From positions 868,001 to 932,000 of the forward strand of contig JAJQJQ010000037.1 of assembly GCA_028622995.1 (NCBI GenBank): 64,000 bases of DNA. Direction: 5' to 3'. Position 1 is the stretch's first letter, and every line of letters begins with the position of its first letter. Shown here piece after piece: positions 52,201 to 63,435 of the stretch. The DNA comes from Panagrolaimus kolymaensis (Eukaryota > Nematoda > Chromadorea > Rhabditida > Panagrolaimidae). The notes beneath the pieces were generated by a model, which had not been told where the DNA came from, did no database searches, and saw only the letters and a program-made list of their open reading frames with translations. A program made the position numbers and the translations under genes.

Positions 52201-55200
52201 TTCAAAACGAGATTCACTAATGTCCATCCTCAATGCTTGATGAAAGGGTTCAAAAATAAAAGTTCATTGATTGAGGTACTTCCCGTGCATGCGATTCAAA
52301 ATCCCGTTGGGAATAATTTTAATATATTTAATAATAAATATTGAAAACAAAAAAACCTCTGAAAAAAAAAATTCTAATTCAAAACTTAAAAATTTGAATA
52401 TTTAATATTGGTTTTTAAATTTCAAAGTCACATAACTCGATTTGAGCCTTATCTTTTACTAAAGAAATATGTTACCGATTTTATAGGTATTTATGTTATT
52501 TATCACTTTTGATAAACAAAATTTTTTTTAAGCTTTCATACTTATGTGCTTGGAATTATTTTTACTTTATCAAAGCATTTTTTGCTTTAAGTAATAATTT
52601 TTGGATGCTTCCAAATCGGCACCATAGGAACCGTTTTGAAAAATATCATTGAAAATGGATGTAAAATAGCATAAAATATGATAAAAATAAAGCACAATTT
52701 TTCTGCAATTTTTTTTCTTATTCAAAAAGTTTTAAATTAAATTTTATGTCTCTATGGGTTGCTTGATGCATCAAATAAATAAATAATTTCTGGTTGAAGG
52801 TCTTATTTGGTAGGGAAATCTCTAAGATTACTCAAATATTTTTTAAAAAATATAAGAAAAATATCTGGTTCAAAAAATCCATATGCTTTATTGAGCTCCG
52901 TAACTCAAATCGAGTTTCAGCAATATTTAAGCTTAACACATGTGTTAATAAAAAATGGTTCATCGATTTGAGAGTTCACCTGCAGCGAATACAAAATCCT
53001 GTTGGGAATAATTTTAATATATTTAATAATGAATATTTAAAACAAAAAATCAATATCTCCAATTCAAGCCGTAATTCAAAACGAGATTCACTAATGTCCA
53101 TCCTCAATGCTTGATGAAAGGGTTCAAAAATAAAAGTTCATTGATTGAGGTACTTCCCGTGCATGCGATTCAAAATCCCGTTGGGAATAATTTTAATATA
53201 TTTAATAATAAATATTGAAAACAAAAAAACCTCTGAAAAAAAAAATTCTAATTCAAAACTTAAAAATTTGAATATTTAATATTGGTTTTTAAATTTCAAA
53301 GTCACATAACTCGATTTGAGCCTTATCTTTTACTAAAGAAATATGTTACCGATTTTATAGGTATTTATGTTATTTATCACTTTTGATAAACAAAATTTTT
53401 TTTAAGCTTTCATACTTATGTGCTTGGAATTATTTTTACTTTATCAAAGCATTTTTTGCTTTAAGTAATAAATTTTGGATGCTTCCAAATCGGCACCATA
53501 GGAACCGTTTTGAAAAATATCATTGAAAATGGATGTAAAATAGCATAAAATATGATAAAAATAAAGCACAATTTTTCTGCAATTTTTTTTCTTATTCAAA
53601 AAGTTTTAAATTAAATTTTATGTCTCTATGGGTTGCTTGATGCATCAAATAAATAAATAATTTCTGGTTGAAGGTCTTATTTGGTAGGGAAATCTCTAAG
53701 ATTACTCAAATATTTTTTAAAAAATATAAGAAAAATATCTGGTTCAAAAAATCCATATGCTTTATTGAGCTCCGTAACTCAAATCGAGTTTCAGCAATAT
53801 TTAAGCTTAACACATGTGTTAATAAAAAATGGTTCATCGATTTGAGAGTTCACCTGCAGCGAATACAAAATCCTGTTGGGAATAATTTTAATATATTTAA
53901 TAATGAATATTTAAAACAAAAAATCAATATCTCCAATTCAAGCCGTAATTCAAAACGAGATTCACTAATGTCCATCCTCAATGCTTGATGAAAGGGTTCA
54001 AAAATAAAAGTTCATTGATTGAGGTACTTCCCGTGCATGCGATTCAAAATCCCGTTGGGAATAATTTTAATATATTTAATAATAAATATTGAAAACAAAA
54101 AAACCTCTGAAAAAAAAAATTCTAATTCAAAACTTAAAAATTTGAATATTTAATATTGGTTTTTAAATTTCAAAGTCACATAACTCGATTTGAGCCTTAT
54201 CTTTTACTAAAGAAATATGTTACCGATTTTATAGGTATTTATGTTATTTATCACTTTTGATAAACAAAATTTTTTTTAAGCTTTCATACTTATGTGCTTG
54301 GAATTATTTTTACTTTATCAAAGCATTTTTTGCTTTAAGTAATAAATTTTGGATGCTTCCAAATCGGCACCATAGGAACCGTTTTGAAAAATATCATTGA
54401 AAATGGATGTAAAATAGCATAAAATATGATAAAAATAAAGCACAATTTTTCTGCAATTTTTTTTCTTATTCAAAAAGTTTTAAATTAAATTTTATGTCTC
54501 TATGGGTTGCTTGATGCATCAAATAAATAAATAATTTCTGGTTGAAGGTCTTATTTGGTAGGGAAATCTCTAAGATTACTCAAATATTTTTTAAAAAATA
54601 TAAGAAAAATATCTGGTTCAAAAAATCCATATGCTTTATTGAGCTCCGTAACTCAAATCGAGTTTCAGCAATATTTAAGCTTAACACATGTGTTAATAAA
54701 AAATGGTTCATCGATTTGAGAGTTCACCTGCAGCGAATACAAAATCCTGTTGGGAATAATTTTAATATATTTAATAATGAATATTTAAAACAAAAAATCA
54801 ATATCTCCAATTCAAGCCGTAATTCAAAACGAGATTCACTAATGTCCATCCTCAATGCTTGATGAAAGGGTTCAAAAATAAAAGTTCATTGATTGAGGTA
54901 CTTCCCGTGCATGCGATTCAAAATCCCGTTGGGAATAATTTTAATATATTTAATAATAAATATTGAAAACAAAAAAACCTCTGAAAAAAAAAATTCTAAT
55001 TCAAAACTTAAAAATTTGAATATTTAATATTGGTTTTTAAATTTCAAAGTCACATAACTCGATTTGAGCCTTATCTTTTACTAAAGAAATATGTTACCGA
55101 TTTTATAGGTATTTATGTTATTTATCACTTTTGATAAACAAAATTTTTTTTAAGCTTTCATACTTATGTGCTTGGAATTATTTTTACTTTATCAAAGCAT

Positions 55201-56289
55201 TTTTTGCTTTAAGTAATAATTTTTGGATGCTTCCAAATCGGCACCATAGGAACCGTTTTGAAAAATATCATTGAAAATGGATGTAAAATAGCATAAAATA
55301 TGATAAAAATAAAGCACAATTTTTCTGCAATTTTTTTTCTTATTCAAAAAGTTTTAAATTAAATTTTATGTCTCTATGGGTTGCTTGATGCATCAAATAA
55401 ATAAATAATTTCTGGTTGAAGGTCTTATTTGGTAGGGAAATCTCTAAGATTACTCAAATATTTTTTAAAAAATATAAGAAAAATATCTGGTTCAAAAAAT
55501 CCATATGCTTTATTGAGCTCCGTAACTCAAATCGAGTTTCAGCAATATTTAAGCTTAACACATGTGTTAATAAAAAATGGTTCATCGATTTGAGAGTTCA
55601 CCTGCAGCGAATACAAAATCCTGTTGGGAATAATTTTAATATATTTAATAATGAATATTTAAAACAAAAAATCAATATCTCCAATTCAAGCCGTAATTCA
55701 AAACGAGATTCACTAATGTCCATCCTCAATGCTTGATGAAAGGGTTCAAAAATAAAAGTTCATTGATTGAGGTACTTCCCGTGCATGCGATTCAAAATCC
55801 CGTTGGGAATAATTTTAATATATTTAATAATAAATATTGAAAACAAAAAAACCTCTGAAAAAAAAAATTCTAATTCAAAACTTAAAAATTTGAATATTTA
55901 ATATTGGTTTTTAAATTTCAAAGTCACATAACTCGATTTGAGCCTTATCTTTTACTAAAGAAATATGTTACCGATTTTATAGGTATTTATGTTATTTATC
56001 ACTTTTGATAAACAAAATTTTTTTTAAGCTTTCATACTTATGTGCTTGGAATTATTTTTACTTTATCAAAGCATTTTTTGCTTTAAGTAATAATTTTTGG
56101 ATGCTTCCAAATCGGCACCATAGGAACCGTTTTGAAAAATATCATTGAAAATGGATGTAAAATAGCATAAAATATGATAAAAATAAAGCACAATTTTTCT
56201 GCAATTTTTTTTCTTATTCAAAAAGTTTTAAATTAAATTTTATGTCTCTATGGGTTGCTTGATGCATCAAATAAATAAATAATTTCTGG
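49298..56289. repeat. Two copies of a 3496-bp four-unit repeat
   Basis: The aataaatttt variant of monomer D occurs in units 1 and 2 of each block of four and not in units 3 and 4: positions 49976 and 50850, then 53472 and 54346. All eight units have T at the monomer C marker. The pattern starts a third time with 56968. Four pentamers, or twenty monomers, were therefore copied together. Confidence 0.85.
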
Positions 56290-58037
56290 TTGAAGGTCTT
56301 ATTTGGTAGGGAAATCTCTAAGATTACTCAAATATTTTTTAAAAAATATAAGAAAAATATCTGGTTCAAAAAATCCATATGCTTTATTGAGCTCCGTAAC
56401 TCAAATCGAGTTTCAGCAATATTTAAGCTTAACACATGTGTTAATAAAAAATGGTTCATCGATTTGAGAGTTCACCTGCAGCGAATACAAAATCCTGTTG
56501 GGAATAATTTTAATATATTTAATAATGAATATTTAAAACAAAAAATCAATATCTCCAATTCAAGCCGTAATTCAAAACGAGATTCACTAATGTCCATCCT
56601 CAATGCTTGATGAAAGGGTTCAAAAATAAAAGTTCATTGATTGAGGTACTTCCCGTGCATGCGATTCAAAATCCCGTTGGGAATAATTTTAATATATTTA
56701 ATAATAAATATTGAAAACAAAAAAACCTCTGAAAAAAAAAATTCTAATTCAAAACTTAAAAATTTGAATATTTAATATTGGTTTTTAAATTTCAAAGTCA
56801 CATAACTCGATTTGAGCCTTATCTTTTACTAAAGAAATATGTTACCGATTTTATAGGTATTTATGTTATTTATCACTTTTGATAAACAAAATTTTTTTTA
56901 AGCTTTCATACTTATGTGCTTGGAATTATTTTTACTTTATCAAAGCATTTTTTGCTTTAAGTAATAAATTTTGGATGCTTCCAAATCGGCACCATAGGAA
57001 CCGTTTTGAAAAATATCATTGAAAATGGATGTAAAATAGCATAAAATATGATAAAAATAAAGCACAATTTTTCTGCAATTTTTTTTCTTATTCAAAAAGT
57101 TTTAAATTAAATTTTATGTCTCTATGGGTTGCTTGATGCATCAAATAAATAAATAATTTCTGGTTGAAGGTCTTATTTGGTAGGGAAATCTCTAAGATTA
57201 CTCAAATATTTTTTAAAAAATATAAGAAAAATATCTGGTTCAAAAAATCCATATGCTTTATTGAGCTCCGTAACTCAAATCGAGTTTCAGCAATATTTAA
57301 GCTTAACACATGTGTTAATAAAAAATGGTTCATCGATTTGAGAGTTCACCTGCAGCGAATACAAAATCCTGTTGGGAATAATTTTAATATATTTAATAAT
57401 GAATATTTAAAACAAAAAATCAATATCTCCAATTCAAGCCGTAATTCAAAACGAGATTCACTAATGTCCATCCTCAATGCTTGATGAAAGGGTTCAAAAA
57501 TAAAAGTTCATTGATTGAGGTACTTCCCGTGCATGCGATTCAAAATCCCGTTGGGAATAATTTTAATATATTTAATAATAAATATTGAAAACAAAAAAAC
57601 CTCTGAAAAAAAAAATTCTAATTCAAAACTTAAAAATTTGAATATTTAATATTGGTTTTTAAATTTCAAAGTCACATAACTCGATTTGAGTCTTATCTTT
57701 CACTAAAGAAATATGTTACCGATTTTATAGGTATTTATGTTATTTATCACTTTTGATAAACAAAATTTTTTTTAAGCTTTCATACTTATGTGCTTGGAAT
57801 TATTTTTACTTTATCAAAGCATTTTTTGCTTTAAGTAATAATTTTTGGATGCTTCCAAATCGGCACCATAGGAACCGTTTTGAAAAATATCATTGAAAAT
57901 GGATGTAAAATAGCATAAAATATGATAAAAATAAAGCACAATTTTTCTGCAATTTTTTTTCTTATTCAAAAAGTTTTAAATTAAATTTTATGTCTCTATG
58001 GGTTGCTTGATGCATCAAATAAATAAATAATTTCTGG
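56290..58037. repeat. Last two ordinary pentamers before the distal domain
   Basis: The unit at 56290 has the aataaatttt variant (56968) and would begin a third four-unit block. The unit at 57164 breaks the pattern: it has the C marker and a private C>T giving gagtcttatc near 57691. It is the border unit before truncated units begin. Confidence 0.88.
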
Positions 58038-59394
58038 TTGAAGGTCTTATTTGGTAGGGAAATCTCTAAGATTACTCAAATATTTTTTAAAAAATATAAG
58101 AAAAATATCTGGTTCAAAAAATCCATATGCTTTATTGAGCTCCGTAACTCAAATCGAGTTTCAGCAATATTTAAGCTTAACACATGTGTTAATAAAAAAT
58201 GGTTCATCGATTTGAGAGTTCACCTGCAGCGAATACAAAATCCTGTTGGGAATAATTTTAATATATTTAATAATGAATATTTAAAACAAAAAATCAATAT
58301 CTCCAATTCAAGCCGTAATTCAAAACGAGATTCACTAATGTCCATCCTCAATGCTTGATGAAAGGGTTCAAAAATAAAAGTTCATTGATTGAGGTACTTC
58401 CCGTGCATGCGATTCAAAATCCCGTTGGGAATAATTTTAATATATTTAATAATAAATATTGAAAACAAAAAAACCTCTGAAAAAAAAAATTCTAATTCAA
58501 AACTTAAAAATTTGAATATTTAATATTGGTTTTTAAATTTCAAAGTCACATAACTCGATTTGAGCCTTATCTTTCACTAAAGAAATATGTTACCGATTTT
58601 ATAGGTATTTATGTTATTTATCACTTTTGATAAACAAAATTTTTTTTAAGCTTTCATACTTATGTGCTTGGAATTATTTTTACTTTATCAAAGCATTTTT
58701 TGCTTTAAGTAATAATTTTTGGATGCTTCCAAATCGGCACCATAGGAACCGTTTTGAAAAATATCATTGAAAATGGATGTAAAATAGCATAAAATATGAT
58801 AAAAATAAAGCACAATTTTTCTGCAATTTTTTTTCTTATTCAAAAAGTTTTAAATTAAATTTTATGTCTCTATGGGTTGTACTTCCCGTGCATGCGATTC
58901 AAAATCCCGTTGGGAATAATTTTAATATATTTAATAATAAATATTGAAAACAAAAAAACCTCTGAAAAAAAAAATTCTAATTCAAAACTTAAAAATTTGA
59001 ATATTTAATATTGGTTTTTAAATTTCAAAGCCACATAACTCGATTTGAGCCTTATCTTTCACTAAAGAAATATGTTACCGATTTTATAGGTATTTATGTT
59101 ATTTATCACTTTTGATGAACAAAATTTTTTTTAAGCTTTCATACTTATGTGCTTGGAATTATTTTTACTTTATCAAAGCATTTTTTGCTTTAAGTAATAA
59201 TTTTTGGATGCTTCCAAATCGGCACCATAGGAACCGTTTTGAAAAATATCATTGAAAATGGATATAAAAATGCATAAATAATCATAAAAATAAAGCACTT
59301 TTACTCTGGAATTTTTTTTCTTATTCAAAAAGTTTTAAACTAAATTTTTTTTTTATGGTTGCTTGATGCATCAAATAAATAATTTAATTTCTGG
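58038..59394. repeat. Transition block with first truncated unit (1357 bp)
   Basis: The spacing 1357 equals 872+485. The unit begins as an ordinary pentamer. At gggttg|tacttcccg (58879/58880) monomer E breaks off and re-enters monomer B. The sequence before the break is of the main type (gtcacataac, gatgtaaaatagcat). The sequence after it is the second subtype (gccacataac, gatgaac, gatataaaaatgcat). Confidence 0.92.
58395..58879. repeat. 485-bp truncated unit, main-type sequence
   Basis: It runs from tacttcccg in monomer B through C and D to gggttg in monomer E. It lacks all of monomer A and the facing parts of B and E. It is the only truncated unit whose body is of the main type, and so is a candidate for the founding form. 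Confidence 0.9.
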
Positions 59395-59751
59395 TTGAAG
59401 GTCTTATTTGGTAGGGAAATCTCTAAAATTACTCAAATATTTTTTAAAAAATATAAGAAAAATATCTGGTTCAAAAAATCCATATGCTTTATTGAGCTCC
59501 GTAACTCAAATCGAGTTTCAGCAATATTTAAGCTTAACACATGTGTTAATAAAAAATGGTTCATCGATTTGAGAGTTCACCTGCAGCGAATACAAAATCC
59601 TGTTGGGAATAATTTTAATATATTTAATAATGAATATTTAAAACAAAAAATCAATATCTCCAATTCAAGCCGTAATTCAAAACGAGATTCACTAATGTCC
59701 ATCCTCAATGCTTGATGAAAGGGTTCAAAAATAAAAGTTCATTGATTGAGG
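58880..59751. repeat. 872-bp unit of the second subtype
   Basis: This is the first full-length unit of the distal subtype. Differences from the main type are concentrated in the D tail and in E (59261-59428): gatataaaaatgcat, cataaataatcataaa, cttttactctggaa, a longer T run before atggttg, aatttaatttctgg and ctctaaaatt. Monomers A and B remain main-type. There are also gccacataac and gatgaac (59117) in monomer C. Confidence 0.9.
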
Positions 59752-61593
59752 TACTTCCCGTGCATGCGATTCAAAATCCCGTTGGGAATAATTTTAATAT
59801 ATTTAATAATAAATATTGAAAACAAAAAAACCTCTGAAAAAAAAAATTCTAATTCAAAACTTAAAAATTTGAATATTTAATATTGGTTTTTAAATTTCAA
59901 AGCCACATAACTCGATTTGAGCCTTATCTTTCACTAAAGAAATATGTTACCGATTTTATAGGTATTTATGTTATTTATCACTTTTGATGAACAAAATTTT
60001 TTTTAAGCTTTCATACTTATGTGCTTGGAATTATTTTTACTTTATCAAAGCATTTTTTGCTTTAAGTAATAATTTTTGGATGCTTCCAAATCGGCACCAT
60101 AGGAACCGTTTTGAAAAATATCATTGAAAATGGATATAAAAATGCATAAATAATCATAAAAATAAAGCACTTTTACTCTGGAATTTTTTTTCTTATTCAA
60201 AAAGTTTTAAATTAAATTTTATGTCTCTATGGGTTGTACTTCCCGTGCATGCGATTCAAAATCCCGTTGGGAATAATTTTAATATATTTAATAATAAATA
60301 TTGAAAACAAAAAAACCTCTGAAAAAAAAAATTCTAATTCAAAACTTAAAAATTTGAATATTTAATATTGGTTTTTAAATTTCAAAGCCACATAACTCGA
60401 TTTGAGCCTTATCTTTCACTAAAGAAATATGTTACCGATTTTATAGGTATTTATGTTATTTATCACTTTTGATGAACAAAATTTTTTTTAAGCTTTCATA
60501 CTTATGTGCTTGGAATTATTTTTACTTTATCAAAGCATTTTTTGCTTTAAGTAATAATTTTTGGATGCTTCCAAATCGGCACCATAGGAACCGTTTTGAA
60601 AAATATCATTGAAAATGGATATAAAAATGCATAAATAATCATAAAAATAAAGCACTTTTACTCTGGAATTTTTTTTCTTATTCAAAAAGTTTTAAATTAA
60701 ATTTTATGTCTCTATGGGTTGTACTTCCCGTGCATGCGATTCAAAATCCCGTTGGGAATAATTTTAATATATTTAATAATAAATATTGAAAACAAAAAAA
60801 CCTCTGAAAAAAAAAATTCTAATTCAAAACTTAAAAATTTGAATATTTAATATTGGTTTTTAAATTTCAAAGCCACATAACTCGATTTGAGCCTTATCTT
60901 TCACTAAAGAAATATGTTACCGATTTTATAGGTATTTATGTTATTTATCACTTTTGATGAACAAAATTTTTTTTAAGCTTTCATACTTATGTGCTTGGAA
61001 TTATTTTTACTTTATCAAAGCATTTTTTGCTTTAAGTAATAATTTTTGGATGCTTCCAAATCGGCACCATAGGAACCGTTTTGAAAAATATCATTGAAAA
61101 TGGATATAAAAATGCATAAATAATCATAAAAATAAAGCACTTTTACTCTGGAATTTTTTTTCTTATTCAAAAAGTTTTAAACTAAATTTTTTTTTTATGG
61201 TTGCTTGATGCATCAAATAAATAATTTAATTTCTGGTTGAAGGTCTTATTTGGTAGGGAAATCTCTAAAATTACTCAAATATTTTTTAAAAAATATAAGA
61301 AAAATATCTGGTTCAAAAAATCCATATGCTTTATTGAGCTCCGTAACTCAAATCGAGTTTCAGCAATATTTAAGCTTAACACATGTGTTAATAAAAAATG
61401 GTTCATCGATTTGAGAGTTCACCTGCAGCGAATACAAAATCCTGTTGGGAATAATTTTAATATATTTAATAATGAATATTTAAAACAAAAAATCAATATC
61501 TCCAATTCAAGCCGTAATTCAAAACGAGATTCACTAATGTCCATCCTCAATGCTTGATGAAAGGGTTCAAAAATAAAAGTTCATTGATTGAGG
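59752..61593. repeat. 1842-bp higher-order repeat, copy 1 (485+485+872)
   Basis: Two truncated units (59752-60236 and 60237-60721) are followed by one full 872-bp unit (60722-61593). Each truncated unit has the second-subtype body but ends with the main-type E start (aaattaaattttatgtctc), while the full unit ends with the second-subtype form (aaactaaattttttt). It is matched by the next 1842 bp. Confidence 0.93.
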
Positions 61594-63435
61594 TACTTCC
61601 CGTGCATGCGATTCAAAATCCCGTTGGGAATAATTTTAATATATTTAATAATAAATATTGAAAACAAAAAAACCTCTGAAAAAAAAAATTCTAATTCAAA
61701 ACTTAAAAATTTGAATATTTAATATTGGTTTTTAAATTTCAAAGCCACATAACTCGATTTGAGCCTTATCTTTCACTAAAGAAATATGTTACCGATTTTA
61801 TAGGTATTTATGTTATTTATCACTTTTGATGAACAAAATTTTTTTTAAGCTTTCATACTTATGTGCTTGGAATTATTTTTACTTTATCAAAGCATTTTTT
61901 GCTTTAAGTAATAATTTTTGGATGCTTCCAAATCGGCACCATAGGAACCGTTTTGAAAAATATCATTGAAAATGGATATAAAAATGCATAAATAATCATA
62001 AAAATAAAGCACTTTTACTCTGGAATTTTTTTTCTTATTCAAAAAGTTTTAAATTAAATTTTATGTCTCTATGGGTTGTACTTCCCGTGCATGCGATTCA
62101 AAATCCCGTTGGGAATAATTTTAATATATTTAATAATAAATATTGAAAACAAAAAAACCTCTGAAAAAAAAAATTCTAATTCAAAACTTAAAAATTTGAA
62201 TATTTAATATTGGTTTTTAAATTTCAAAGCCACATAACTCGATTTGAGCCTTATCTTTCACTAAAGAAATATGTTACCGATTTTATAGGTATTTATGTTA
62301 TTTATCACTTTTGATGAACAAAATTTTTTTTAAGCTTTCATACTTATGTGCTTGGAATTATTTTTACTTTATCAAAGCATTTTTTGCTTTAAGTAATAAT
62401 TTTTGGATGCTTCCAAATCGGCACCATAGGAACCGTTTTGAAAAATATCATTGAAAATGGATATAAAAATGCATAAATAATCATAAAAATAAAGCACTTT
62501 TACTCTGGAATTTTTTTTCTTATTCAAAAAGTTTTAAATTAAATTTTATGTCTCTATGGGTTGTACTTCCCGTGCATGCGATTCAAAATCCCGTTGGGAA
62601 TAATTTTAATATATTTAATAATAAATATTGAAAACAAAAAAACCTCTGAAAAAAAAAATTCTAATTCAAAACTTAAAAATTTGAATATTTAATATTGGTT
62701 TTTAAATTTCAAAGCCACATAACTCGATTTGAGCCTTATCTTTCACTAAAGAAATATGTTACCGATTTTATAGGTATTTATGTTATTTATCACTTTTGAT
62801 GAACAAAATTTTTTTTAAGCTTTCATACTTATGTGCTTGGAATTATTTTTACTTTATCAAAGCATTTTTTGCTTTAAGTAATAATTTTTGGATGCTTCCA
62901 AATCGGCACCATAGGAACCGTTTTGAAAAATATCATTGAAAATGGATATAAAAATGCATAAATAATCATAAAAATAAAGCACTTTTACTCTGGAATTTTT
63001 TTTCTTATTCAAAAAGTTTTAAACTAAATTTTTTTTTTATGGTTGCTTGATGCATCAAATAAATAATTTAATTTCTGGTTGAAGGTCTTATTTGGTAGGG
63101 AAATCTCTAAAATTACTCAAATATTTTTTAAAAAATATAAGAAAAATATCTGGTTCAAAAAATCCATATGCTTTATTGAGCTCCGTAACTCAAATCGAGT
63201 TTCAGCAATATTTAAGCTTAACACATGTGTTAATAAAAAATGGTTCATCGATTTGAGAGTTCACCTGCAGCGAATACAAAATCCTGTTGGGAATAATTTT
63301 AATATATTTAATAATGAATATTTAAAACAAAAAATCAATATCTCCAATTCAAGCCGTAATTCAAAACGAGATTCACTAATGTCCATCCTCAATGCTTGAT
63401 GAAAGGGTTCAAAAATAAAAGTTCATTGATTGAGG
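61594..63435. repeat. 1842-bp higher-order repeat, copy 2 (485+485+872)
   Basis: Same order and lengths as the preceding 1842 bp: truncated units 61594-62078 and 62079-62563, then a full unit 62564-63435. I saw no difference between the two copies on reading. Such identity implies a duplication younger than most events elsewhere in the window. Confidence 0.93.

Noticed and set aside
535..58037. Assembly looping as the sole explanation of the array
   Set aside because: Unit lengths, junction classes and marker bases change in an ordered way along the window. A simple assembly loop would give identical copies. Local collapse or expansion cannot be excluded from the sequence alone.
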